This document shows, piece by piece, positions 14,223 to 25,501 of a stretch of DNA of 64,000 nt. The stretch covers positions 21,388,565 through 21,452,564 of the forward strand of contig CM029671.1 in NCBI GenBank assembly GCA_017311315.1. Reading direction: 5' to 3'. How positions within the stretch are numbered: position 1 is the stretch's first letter; each line of letters starts with the position of its first letter. Below the pieces are notes generated by a model. The model was not told where the DNA came from. It worked only from the letters and a program-made list of their open reading frames with translations, and searched no databases. The stretch comes from Dendrocalamus latiflorus (lineage: Eukaryota; Streptophyta; Magnoliopsida; Poales; Poaceae). Both the position numbers and the translations under genes were made by a program.

Positions 14223-14464
14223 TGTTAGAAAATCTTGGCCTGGACCAGTAGACCTGGCCTATGATAGGTATCTTATCGGAGACTATAAATAGAGAGTCGT
14301 ACCAGTATATTTTGTACACATGCAATCATAAATTAATAAAGAAAGACCAGGAGTTCTCTCTACCTCTCTGTGTGTTCAATCTATTATTCTGTCTTCTGTG
14401 ATTGATTCGATTTGTTCTAAGCAGCGGAATCGATCAGACTTGTCGCCAGCGACGGTTCCTAACA
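14223..14464 (+). mobile_element. Copia-type LTR
   Basis: The sequence starts TGTTAG and ends CTAACA, with an internal TATAAATAGAGAG promoter-like motif (14284-14296). It is followed at once by CGTTATCAGCACGAG, a motif that commonly follows the 5' LTR of plant Copia elements. No partner LTR with the same sequence was found in the window. Confidence 0.65.
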
Positions 14465-15585
14465 CGTTATCAGCACGAGATCACTCCGGTAAATCGAAGG
14501 TAATCATCGAAACTCTAATAGATTAAAGTATCTAGATCGTTGTAAGTTCGCAATTTTCACGTTCTAGATTAATTTTCTATGGTGCAAGTCCACCCTAATC
14601 TATCGCGAGCAGACTAGAAGTTGCCGGCACAATGTCAATCGGTAGATTGAATCATGGGGTAGATGTTGATTGCACTATAGATTAGAAAAAAAATGAAAAA
14701 ACCCGCACTCGTCGGCTCTGCACGGCCGCAGTACGCAAGGAGGTCGCCGGCCTACAGCCGCCGGTCGCCGGCGCCGCCGCCTGCAGCCACCTGTCATTTC
14801 AACATACATAAGGCCAAACTAGTGAGTACTCCATTAGCTGCACATTTCACATTTTCTTTAGCATCATGTCCACAATCAGACAATGAAGTTGAATACATAT
14901 CTAGAGTTCCATATGCCAGTGCAGTTGATTCACTTATGTATGCCATGATACATTTTCGCCCCGATTTATTTCAATCATTAAGTGTTGTTAGTAGATACAT
15001 GGCTAATTCTAGAAAAAAAAGCATTGAAAAGCAGTTCAATAGATTTTTAGATATTTATGGAGCACTTCTTATGCTTGTTTACTGTTTGAGAAGAGTAGAG
15101 ATGGATTGTTGGTTACATGGATTCTAATTTTGTTGCAAGTTACCGTTGCCTTGTTCACTATAGAAGTCAAGTATATGGCTATTTTTTAGGCTTGTAAAGA
15201 AGCCGTTTGGCTTAGAGGTTTGTTTGCTAAGCTTTATAGATGTGCGTCTTACACTACAATATTTTATGATAGTCAGAATGCTATTTGTCTTACAAATGAT
15301 CAAATGTTCTATGAGAGAACAAAGAACATTAATATCAGATACCACTATATTCGAGATGTCATTACTCAAGGTGATATTAAAGTCAGCAACATAAGTATTC
15401 ATGATAATCCAGCAAATATGTTGACAAAATTAGTTCCTACGCTAAGTGTGAGCTTTGCTTAGACTTAGTTGGTATCACTCACTAATCCTGTTAATTTTCG
15501 ACGCATAAAGTGTTCATTCTGATTTAATTGGAGAAGTTTATTGTGTTCTTCGACTATTGAAGTGTTCATAAAGTGCGCATAAAGA
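14465..15585 (+). mobile_element. Degenerate Copia internal region (reverse transcriptase C-terminus, RNase H)
   Basis: After about 330 bp of leader-like sequence the frame from 14790 reads NIHKAKLVSTPLAAHF, EYISRVPYASAVDSLMYAM and LSVVSRYMANS, the C-terminal part of Copia reverse transcriptase. 15200-15460 carries the RNase H end (FYDSQNAICLTNDQMFYERT, DNPANMLTK). Stops and frameshifts lie between them. Gag, protease, integrase and most of the reverse transcriptase are absent, so two elements appear to be joined near 14780. Confidence 0.75.
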
Positions 15586-15922
15586 TTGTTGAAGTCTGAT
15601 TCAAATTCGTACCTTGTCTGTGTTGGATATTGTATTATCTCATGCCAGGCGTGCATGGCCGATGCTTGGGCCAGGCGCGGGCTGCACCAGACGTGGTGTC
15701 AACCCACTACAATCGACTCTGATTCAGTTTTCTTCTTCATTTGTGACTCGTTTTTTCGTCCTATATATACACCCCTGTAGTATATAGGAAGAGCAAGATC
15801 TCTATTATAAACATCTTCTCATATAGTTATTTGTCTTCATGTGTCTATGATTTTTTTTCAGAAGGGATTTTCACGAAAAATTTGTATCTTCCATTCCATT
15901 TTTCTATGCGTTATTTACAACA
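15586..15922 (+). mobile_element. Copia 3' LTR (family shared with 46545-46954)
   Basis: It starts TGTTGAAG after an AAAGAT purine stretch and ends TTACAACA. It contains CCTATATATACACC as TATA box (near 15760-15775). It aligns along its length with the LTR at 46545-46954, which has a long TA expansion at the TATA position. It is the downstream LTR of the degenerate element before it. Confidence 0.7.
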
Positions 15923-15939
15923 AAATCAAAGAAAAGTGC

Positions 15940-16125
15940 AAATTTTTTTACTCTGCCGTTTTTCGGCATGAAGGTAGGAATTCCAATTGGGAAGCTCGTA
16001 ATCTAGCTAAATTTGCTTGTTCTTTATATTCTGGAAGACGTGTGTGGTTTGTAAACCCTCCTGTAATGCTAGATATTTCAGTTGATTAATAAAACTTCCT
16101 ACCTTCCCCTAAAAAACAATACTTT
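15940..16125 (+). mobile_element. LINE 3' fragment (RNase H C-terminus)
   Basis: The plus frame ending at 16089 reads NSNWEARNLAKFACSLYSGR, then VWFVNPP, the typical end of a plant LINE RNase H domain. It is followed by TTGATTAATAAAACTTCC and a short A-run. This piece is oriented opposite to the LINE fragment at 13167-14222 and is a separate remnant. Confidence 0.6.
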
Positions 16126-16208
16126 AACAGAATCACGTATTCCATACACCCTCATAAGGGTCGAGACTTCAATTGGAAGCTGAAGTTTGTCATGGACAGT
16201 TGGACTCT

Positions 16209-19200
16209 CTAGGACCCGGCCTGCACCGACGCGGTCGACACGCCGGACGCGATGCCGTTGTTGGCGCCGCCGTTCCTGGCGTAGAACGCCGGCTTGGACG
16301 GGGCCTGGAGAGAGACCGTGTCGCTGCCGAGCATCATGACGACCGACGACATCACCGGCCGGTCCGCCGGGCTGCCCTGAACGCACAGAAGCCCTATGTG
16401 GATACATCTCAGCACGTCGCTCTCGGAGAAACTGTCGTTCATGCACGGGTCTACCATCTCCGACACCGTTCCGGCCGTCCAGTTCTCCCATATCTGCGCC
16501 GTTTGTAGTAGCCATGAGCCAATACTGCACTGTGTGACATGCTCTTCTCTAGTAATAATGGTGATCAGACATTCAGTTAGTAAGCACTTACCGTAGTCAA
16601 GAGATCTTCAGATTGCCGGGAGTTGTCGCAGTCGTTGTTCTTCCTTCCCGTCACGATCTCCAGAACCATGACGCCGAAGCTGAACGCGTCCGATTTGACA
16701 GAGTAGTTCCCACGCATCACGTACTCCGGCGCCATGTATCCACTGAAACAACAAGATGAGGTCGCAGTGAGTTAGTTACCTACTGGATGATCAAAAGCTC
16801 CTACTTGGACTAGACTATGTGCCATGGTACTCACTACGTGCCGACGACACGGTTCGTGACACCCTGCGTCTGGTCTCGCCGGAAAATCCTAGCGAGGCCA
16901 AAGTCTGAGATCTTCGGGTTCATGTTCATGTCCAGCAAGATGTTGCTCGCTTTGAGATCGCGATGGACTACTTTGAGCTGAGAGTCTTCATGGAGGTATT
17001 GCAGACCTCGAGCAATTCCATTTATGATCTTGTACCTCTTCTCCCAATCCAGTTGCTCGCGTTTCTCAGTGTCTGACATTGATCATCAAGAATGTTGTAG
17101 AGATCAATGGACGATATCAAACATTGCAGAGAAAATAGAGGCGAGAATTGAGTTGAACGTGGCTCAATTAGTACCGAAAAGGATCAGGTCGAGGCTTCCG
17201 TTAGGAACGAACTCATAGACGAGCAGCCTCTCCTGTTGCTCCAAGCAGACGCCAACAAGCCTGACAAGATTCTTGTGCTGCAGCTTCGCAACCAAAGCGA
17301 GCTCATTCTTCAGCTCTTCCACTCCTTGTGTTGAGCTATTTGACAGTCTCTTCACTGCTACTTCATTGCCGTCTGGGAAAGTACCCTGTGTAATTCAAAC
17401 CAACGCTAAGCTCAATTATCAAAATTTCATTGTGTTTGCTTCAAGATATGTTTGTTCAGTACCTTGTACACAGCACCAAATCCGCCTTCACCAAGTTTGT
17501 TGCTCTCTGCAAAATCCCCAGTTGCAGCTCGCAAAGTAGAAATGTTGATCAGCATCGAGTCTACACTTTCAATGTCCTCCGCTTCAGTGGAATAGCTGGG
17601 ATCTGTTCAAATATCAAAGTCAGCACAAGTGGGTATATAAGTCATTCTTTTTAGGTCACTCGAAATGTTTCGCGCTGTAAATTAGAGAATTTTGCAGGAC
17701 ATACGTGGCTGCTTTGCGTTTGTTGGTGGTCTCCTCCTCCAGAAACAGAGGCAAGCAATAAGGTTTAAGGCTGCTATAGTAGGCAGCAGAATTATAAGAA
17801 CCATGCCGGGAACACTGTACTTTCTCCCTGTGAATTAACCAATGTGAGAAGGAAAATGTCAGGTCAAATTAGTATCACAAAGTTATATTTCAACTGAAAT
17901 GATACAAATATAATCTACAGTGGTGTGTGCTTCTAATACTCAGGAAACTGAATAAATCTTTGTTGATATAGGTAGTAGCTAGAACAGTATGGTGTGGGTG
18001 GGCTACTAAGAGCTGCACAAGAAGAAAAATGCAGGCGCCGCTGCCTTTCACGGAAGAAGACAGTGTTCTATCAGGTTACTCTTCGTGTGCCTTAGATTAA
18101 GTGGCAAAGGATGGGTAGCCTAGGAAAAGGCCGAGAAATGTGACGGGCCGCTCGACCCACTCTAGTCCTTTGTGCTGCCTGCGATTAGTGGATCACTATG
18201 AGACCATATGCAGGGCGGCTCAAGGTTTGTGATGAGCAATTAACTATGATTTATATTTATTATTGAAGTTTAAGTTTGATTTTTAGGAATTACAATTTTG
18301 AAGTTGTTGTCTGCCTCAATCGGTCCGACTGATTTACAGGAATGGTCTAACCGCTGTACATAGGCGTGACCACCCTACAGAGGCGATCAGACTAGCCGGT
18401 TGCCCCACAGGCAAACTACCAGGGGGTGGTATGACCGTCGTGAGCCAAGCGGTCAGACTGGCTCTGTGGACTTTTGGAAATTAGACATCAAACACTTGTG
18501 TAGACTTATTTTGGAATGTGTTTGCACTAGATGTCACTGAAAATGGAAAGTGGACTTAAAACTAGATAGAGTTTAACTAAGAAGTTCGGAGAGAGTGTTT
18601 TCAGGTGCATTTCAGCGGTCAGATCAGCAACACTATGGCGGTTAGATTGTGGCATGGTGTTAGCAGTTAGACCAGCCAAAGCGGTATAATTGACATTGTG
18701 GCCACGATCGGACCGGTGTCCTCTTCCAGGATGTGTTGCTTGGGGCTTAAATTGAGATTCGGATCTTTGAGCTTGTGATAGGTGCATATATATTGCATAT
18801 TGTATTGTTTCATCAAACATAAGTCAAGTACGGTGGATTATGTCAAGGAGTCTTCACAAAGGACATAAAATAGCAAATTCGGGCTATTGAAGCCAAGTGC
18901 AAGTCATGCTTTGAGAAGCGTGTATGTGTAAGTGTAAAACCCTCACTAACCCAGGTAAGAGATGATAAAATCTAACTAGAGGTATTGGTTATGATTTCTT
19001 GTAAGTCTCCACTATATACGGAGGATGAGTTGAGAGAGTTAAGGCAAGCTTTCTAGGAAGTCAAGTGGAGGAGGATTAGGTTTTTGGAGAGAACTCTTGA
19101 GAGATGGGTTGTCTTTTGTGCTTGAGTTTTTTTGTCATCTTTAGACTTTGTAAGTGGTTGTAAATATCATCTTCAAGTATTAATAGATATATAAAATTCA

Positions 19201-22200
19201 TCTAAATCTTTCTCCTCTTTGCTAAGTGTTGGAATCTTGATTTGATATGTCTTTTGGTATTTCTTTGTCCTCTTTTGATCTTGCTTTGTGTCAAGAATGT
19301 GTAAGTGATGAAAATATCTCTTAGAGACCAGATCCCATCTATTTAGGTATTTGTTCTTTGCAAGTTCTTGAGTTTGCTTGATTTTAATGAAAGAAAGGGT
19401 GATTTAGGAGGTTTTGCTCTTGAGGGGTTTTGCCATGATTCTTACTATGACTGAGGATGCTAGGATATATGGAAAACCACCCTTAGCCATTTTGGATTGA
19501 TTCCTCCCACGAGCTTCTCACAATTACCGTTTTTGTATTTTGCTCGATTTTGGTGAACCTTCCTTAGAATCAAGAAAAATCAAATCTTTGCAAGGATTTG
19601 TTTTGATTTCTCGGTGGATTAGATTCGCAATATCCTAGACAAGGTGTGTGCAAAAATTTAAGTAGTTTGGAGATTTGGATTGGACGTTACATTGATCCTA
19701 TGTTTGAATTCCTGTTGAAAATCTGTCTGTTCTTAGAGAGAGGTCAGACCATCAACCAAGTAGCAATTAGACCAGTCCAAGCGATCATATCGCCAGAACC
19801 TTGTTAAGGCATGTTTGCTCTATTTTTCGTAGAGATTTCACAATAATTGCTTAGACTCTTAATTTCTTAGCTAATTATAGCTATTGAAGTGAAAGACTTT
19901 GAAAAATCTTAAAGAAAAAGAATTTAGTTAAATCGGTATTTATGATGACCCTATTTAACCCTCTTATAGTTGCCTTCTTGGCCCTACAATCACAATCCAA
20001 CAGAGGTGAGGAGGGGGCTCATTTGAATCACACTAAAAATGACGAAATCTTACCCTCTCCATCACTAAATATCCTTTTAGGTAATGTCTAGTTAAACTTT
20101 AAAAACTTTAACCACTCGGCCACGTGTAATACTTTTCCCACTTGGTTGTATGAAAATTATATGAATACCTTTGTCATCAATTAAAAGAACTTTGATAATA
20201 TTGTAATCAGTTTTTTTAAGTTTTACTGAAATATTTACAGAAATTCTAACTCGCACACTTACGTCAGTGTAACCATGCGTGCGCACTTACGTCAGTACAG
20301 ATCATTCATAACTCGCACACACTAAAAAATTCTCACTCACACACACCAAAAAAAGAATTTCTATCGCACAGTCAACCGGTTGCGCAAGTGCACCTGGCAC
20401 TCCACTCGCCGCCGCTGGGCCGCCGCGCAGCTCCTCCCCTCCACCATGCGCACCGCCGCCATTCATCCGCACCAATCCCTAAACTCGGCGATGGAACTAG
20501 CCGCACGGCTCCGCCGTTAAGGGGAGGCGCTGAGGCACCACCGCCCTCATCGCCATGAAGGGAAGTCGACCATGATGCAAAAGCTCGCACACATCCACAG
20601 GTTTCATCCCCGCGCCCCAAATCCATGTTTGAGATGAATTTTTTAATTGAAATTTTTTCAATGTCAATTTGGAAGTTCCCAAAATGATTTTTTTTTTCAA
20701 ATCTCAGTTGAAATTTCCCGCATTTGAAAGTTCGAATATCAAAATGAAACCTTTTGAATCCAAGTTAAAAGTTCCGAATCTGAAAGTTTTCTCTTTTTTT
20801 TGTTGAAAGTTTGATTTTTTTTCTCGGATTGGAAGTTTTTATTACTTCGAATTTAAAGTTTCAGTTACATGGAACTTTTGTTTTTTGGAGGCAGCTCGTG
20901 CGGAGTTTTGATGGGAAGCGAACTGGAAAGGGGGAGATAGGCATCGGTCGTCGAGGAGCTGGACTGAGGGTCGTCAGGTGTCCACGTGTCGATCTTAGGG
21001 AGCGACCGCAAGAAACGTCTCCTAAGGGCATGTACAATGGTATGAGCTAGTTACTGGCTCTAAGATAGCTTCTCCAATGATATTAACTTTTAGCACATAG
21101 CTCATAACATGAATAGTCCCACATGACATTCTCATATAATCTTGGAATGTGTGTATGAGATTAGCTCTTGATCAAGAGCTAGCTTTTCTCTCTCTTCTAT
21201 TAAAATATGAAATAATATGTTTAGAGTTAGCTCATAAGTCACCATTGGACATGCCCTAAGGGTAACCATGAGGGCAACCAAACACCGACGGTCCTCATAA
21301 TTTTTACTAGGGAAACGCTTCGACTTGACATTCAAGCGCTCCGGATGCATACATGGCTCGGACGCCTTAGGGCATCAGGAGTGTATATATCGCAATGGGT
21401 CTTAAGGTGGGCCCCACCTAATTGTTAAAGCCGACTTGTTATGATTGAGGCCACCGCTCGGCTGTAACAAGGGTCCCACTCGGCAGTAAAAAAATTGTAT
21501 TTTAATGCTTATGGTAGTTGGTAATTGGCTGGTTGGGGGAGAGAGAACAACAGGATTAAAAGAAAATTATATTTTAATGCTTATGGCCAGGTCTTTAGCT
21601 TGAGGACCGACCACAAGCCTTTTTTGCTTATGGCCTGCTTAAGGTCAACCCTGTAATGTATAAGGTCCTTAAGGTGGCTTATGACCTCCTATTTTCATAC
21701 ACTCCGGATGTCCTTATCCTTGTATCCTTGCAACCACCTATCCCTCCTCCCATACGTCCCTCGCTGTAGCTGCTTCCTCTTCCTGCGTTCTCTCTCTTGC
21801 CTTCTCTCTCTCAAACATCCCTCTATCTCCCACTCTCAGTCTCTCTCACTTAATCCACCAGAAGATTGAGCTCACCGAGTTTGTCCACACTGCTCGCGCT
21901 TGAGAAGTTTGGCCACCGAGCTCATGCTTGACCGGCCGGCATGTATTCAGTTCGGCTGGTTTTTGAATTTTGGGAATTTGGGTCATGGTGTGGTTTTGTT
22001 TGAGCTAAGTCAGTGCATATATGTTACATATTGTATGTTTTAGCTAATATGGGTTAAGTTGTAAAAAATTGTGTCCAAAAATAATTTCTTTGTCTTTAGA
22101 TGTACATGGTCGCTTAAAGTCAACTATGGTCAATGACGAGAATCGAGGCTACGCTCATGGAGAAGTCAAGATTCAGAATGATCAATGTTGCCGAATGAGA

Positions 22201-25200
22201 TGGCTAAGCTCGAGTATGGCACGAGAAAGGCGGGAAAAATTGAAGAGAAGTTCAAGCGACGAATTGCACTATATGGCTTGGTTGATCTAAGTGAGACGTG
22301 GTCCAATGAAACAAGAACAGAAGAGAATTGCCAAATCGTGGTAAGTTGTGATGCATCTATGCGTAGCAAGCATGAACATAAAAGATATGATTAAGAAAGG
22401 GTATTTTGGTAAATTAATCAAAATACCATAATTTACCTTAGATCAAAACTGCAGTGCTTGAGCGATGCTTGAGAAAGCGATTTATACCAAGGAGAAACTG
22501 AGAATATCAAGTTGGATCAAAGGCCAAGGACTTAGCCGATTCGGACTTATGTATTTTTGAAAAACGTGCATAAATGTAGTGTGTGAGTAAAACCTATATT
22601 GTGTGGGATTAACGAGTTTCCCCTATATATGCTAAATGATAGCATCCACTAGGGTTAGATAGATACTGGTTACTTATCTATTTAACGGGTTGGGATGGAG
22701 ACTTACTAGTTAACCATCCAATCTTTGCTCATTGAAGCCAAGTATTCTACGATTAGGATTTGAGAAGTGTGAGTATTGTGTTGTGCTCTCTTGTCCTCTG
22801 AGTGGAGTGGCTATAAAACCTTCATCCTCAAATAGCAATACATCAACGTTGTTCATCTCCTATAGATCTATCTTGTGTTGATTGATTTACTCTTGATTTG
22901 GTTAATTTTGATATTCTCTTTCTTTCCTGATCTTGTTGTGCTAAGGATGTATAAGTGATGAAAATTACTCTTGGAGATCAATCCCCATCTATTTAGGCAT
23001 CAAGTTACAATTTCATGAAGTTACATAGTTTTTTTATTGAATTTGCCATCTCCTAGTGATTTTTTATCCGAGTGTTTTTTTGCCTCATTTTCTTTAGTGT
23101 TCTTACTTGTTGTGACATATGAGAATACATCTAGAACCATTTTGACCATCTTCTACCCACGAGCAAGTTACATTCACCATTTTTAATTTTTGCCTGGTTT
23201 TGATGCAATCTTGCTTATTTCTGAGAAAGATCTGAATTTTGATATGTATTCTTGTGATCCTTAGTTGGAATAGGTTTATGAGATCTTAAGTAAGGTATAT
23301 GCAAAATCTCAATTTATTTGACCTTGTATTTTTGGAGTTGCATTAAAAGTTGAATTGCTCGAGCTGTTCTGGAGCAAGAAGGCTGGTCAGACCTCCCTTT
23401 ACCCAGTCCAACCACAAAGACCGGGGGTCTGACTACTAGGCTCCAATCAAACTGCCACTAGTAGTTGGTTTGACTGCCTAGAGGCTGAGGTTCTTTGAAT
23501 TTTGTTCTCTTGAGCGATTTGTATTGGGTGTTGTTTTCTAGTCCTAATCTCTGTAATTTTGTAGTTATTTGAGTGAAAGATTGACAAATACTTCAAGAAA
23601 ATTTTTTTAAGGCGTCATTCACCCCTCTATTACCATATCGGTTCTACAAGCGAAAACATTTCACTACAATAAATCGCTGCCTCCTTCTAGTCTAGTCACA
23701 CAGACCAGAAGAGGACCAATTAGCCTCATCCCCGCTAGATCTAGACCGCTAGTGGCAAGGGATTAGGCTAGCAACTCCTCCCCCCATCCCCATAGGTTGC
23801 CGAGGCACCAAGCCACCAGGACTGTCTTACTCCATCCTCACCTCGTTAGTGTCATCGCCAAGTTCTTCCTCTCTGATAATTTATGAAAAAAATATTGCCA
23901 TCATCACCTTATTTATTGCAGGGTTTTGTGATTTTATTGTACATGTTCATATTTTTTATTGCAGTAGAGGCTACCATTCTCAATTTATTACGAACATTTT
24001 ATTTTCATTGTTACATAAGCAATTCTAAAATATTGCCACTAAGATAAGTTGTATACTTGTGGTTTCCTTTTTTGTGTGAGAAGGTGACATCTTTTTTAAA
24101 AAAATTCTTGATATTTCTCATTGTTATTCTGCATTTTTTTTGCATAGGGTTAGGGGTTATTACTGTTTTACTATTTAATTATTACATCTCACTAATTTTT
24201 GTTGCGCTAGATCAGATGGTTATGGTCAATCTTTTAATTGTTCCGTTCGGACGCTAGCACAGTAGCACGACCGTTTTTACTATGCACTGAGTCTGTACGG
24301 ACCACAAAGTACTGGTACGTGTGTGGCGTGTAAATCGATCAGTATATGTGGGTATTGATAATCATTATCCGGATGTTTTCTTCTTAACTATCATCCAGAT
24401 TTGTGACCATTGGATTAGAGATCCAACGGCCATAAATTCTCCCCCACCCCCTCCAAAAAAAATCTCCCCCTCCTCAAAAAATAATCCCCCCTCCCAAAAA
24501 AAGGGCCGTTAGATCTCTAATCCAACGGTCTCAAAACTGGATGATAGTTAGAAAGAAAACATCCGGATGATGGCTATACACACCCGTATATGTTAGGTAT
24601 GTCACACAAACTACAATGAAATATTACGATTGGACTCACCTCCTCCGGCAGCCGCCGGTGTCACATTAACCGTGGGCACCACAGCAAGCGTCGGCGCCGG
24701 TGCCGGTGCCAGTGCCGGTGCCGGTGCTGGTGCCGATGCTCCAGAGCTCGCTGCCAGCCGCACCATCGCCGGACCAACGTAGAAAGGTTGGATCTCGTAC
24801 CGGACGGTGCACCTGACCTTGAGAATCCTAGCTCCGACACGGTACGGGGACAGCTGCACAAGTAGTGCTATGTTCCGGGCGAGGCACTGACGGCACCGCG
24901 CCGGCGTCAAGTCCGGCGTGCACTGCGCCCAGCTGTACACCTCGGGGAACTCCTGGTTGAAGTCGGCCTCCCCAGAAGCGTACCGCCGCGTGGAGTTGTA
25001 CGCGGCGTAGTCGGCGGTGGCGTTCACGAGCGTGGCCATGACGCGGCTGAACCGATCCGGCTCCGACGTGACATTTGCGACGAGGCGGTACGTCACGGGC
25101 GTTCCGGAGTCGTCGGCGGAGAGGATGTTGGAGTAGTGGAGCATGCAGGAGTCGTAGTAGATGGTGGCGTCCTTGTTGTAGGAGCACGCGTTCGGTAGGT

Positions 25201-25501
25201 CGCTGAAGGCCTGGGTAAGGCAGCTGAAGCAGGACGTGGCGTTGGCGTCGCCGCGGCAGAGCGCGAGGGCCGAGACCTGGTCCGGTATGGCGCCGACGTC
25301 CTTGGCGGTGGCGAAGAGGTCCGGCGACGTGGAGGCGTTATTGGGCAGGGTGGCGGCGATGAGCTCGATATTATCCAGGTACTTGCTTTTTGCCGCGAAG
25401 CTGCCGGTCGTACCGCAAACTGGCCAAGGGTATCCCGCGGCGCGGGGCGCGAGCAGCGCGACGGCGACGATGGCCATGGACAGGATGAGATGGCTAGCCA
25501 T
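16209..25501 (-). CDS. CRK B: cysteine-rich (DUF26) receptor-like kinase with 6.8 kb first intron
   Basis: Exons on the minus strand: 25501-24640, 17827-17705, 17602-17463, 17385-17175, 17072-16835, 16742-16592, 16493-16209; 2010 nt, 669 residues, all in phase. The start codon at 25501 gives a signal peptide (MASHLILSMAIVAVALLAPR). DUF26 motifs CRGDANATSCFSC and CTPDLTPARCRQC are present, then an Ala-Pro repeat stalk. Exon 2 holds the transmembrane helix. The kinase has LGEGGFG, Lys387, HRD (Asp484), DFG (Asp502) and MAPEY, so it looks active. Odd points: SDAFSFG where relatives have SDVFSFG, and intron 1 (24639-17828) swollen with transposons. Exon lengths 211, 238 and 151 equal those of CRK A, which supports the model. 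Whether the long intron is spliced efficiently cannot be told from sequence. Confidence 0.9.
18240..20030. mobile_element. LTR-retrotransposon-derived sequence, copy 1
   Basis: AT-rich, non-coding DNA with repeated phrases such as GGTCAGACCGG-like strings and AAGTGATGAAAAT...CCATCTATTTAGG. It shares these in the same order with 22560-23690 and, less clearly, with 34990-36120. All end near a TATTCACCC/CATTCACCCCTC-like motif, often seen near retroelement LTR ends. No termini or coding domains were resolved, so the class is an inference. Confidence 0.4.
20390..20630. other. GC-rich patch without identified product
   Basis: A block of gene-like composition inside the CRK B intron. ORFs on both strands are short and show no domain. 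It may be a captured gene fragment, but this is not shown. Confidence 0.25.
21026..21256. mobile_element. Tourist-like MITE (family T1)
   Basis: 231 bp with ends GGGCATGTACAATGG / CCATTGGACATGCCC and TAA duplicated at 21023-21025 and 21257-21259, as in PIF/Harbinger-derived Tourist elements. An inverted relative lies at 48309-48538. It is non-coding and lies within CRK B intron 1. Confidence 0.85.
22560..23690. mobile_element. LTR-retrotransposon-derived sequence, copy 2
   Basis: Shares ordered phrases with 18240-20030, including AGTGATGAAAAT, CCATCTATTTAGGCAT and a terminal CATTCACCCCTCTATTACC. A TATA-like CTATAAAACC lies near 22811. No coding region. It is within CRK B intron 1. Confidence 0.4.
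24342..24594. mobile_element. Foldback element with long inverted repeats, 45 bp from a splice donor
   Basis: Left arm 24342-24431 and right arm 24503-24594 are near-complementary (shared core ATCCGGATGTTTTCTT, ATCATCCAG, TTGGATTAGAGATC), separated by about 70 bp rich in C and A runs. Transcribed with the CRK B pre-mRNA it would form a hairpin of about 80-90 bp directly after exon 1. No target-site duplication was established. Confidence 0.75.

Larger units (their letters stand above)
17828..24639 (-). other. Giant intron 1 of CRK B, filled with repeats
   Basis: 6.8 kb between a GTGAGT donor (24639) and a CAG acceptor (17828). It contains two copies of an LTR-like sequence (about 18240-20030 and 22560-23690), a Tourist-like MITE (21026-21256), a GC-rich patch at 20390-20630 and a foldback element (24342-24594). 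No exon with DUF26 or kinase similarity was found inside. The corresponding intron in CRK A is about 0.8 kb. Confidence 0.75.

Noticed and set aside
15220..15462. Separate small gene ending MLTKLVPTLSVSFA
   Set aside because: It is the RNase H end of the degenerate Copia element.
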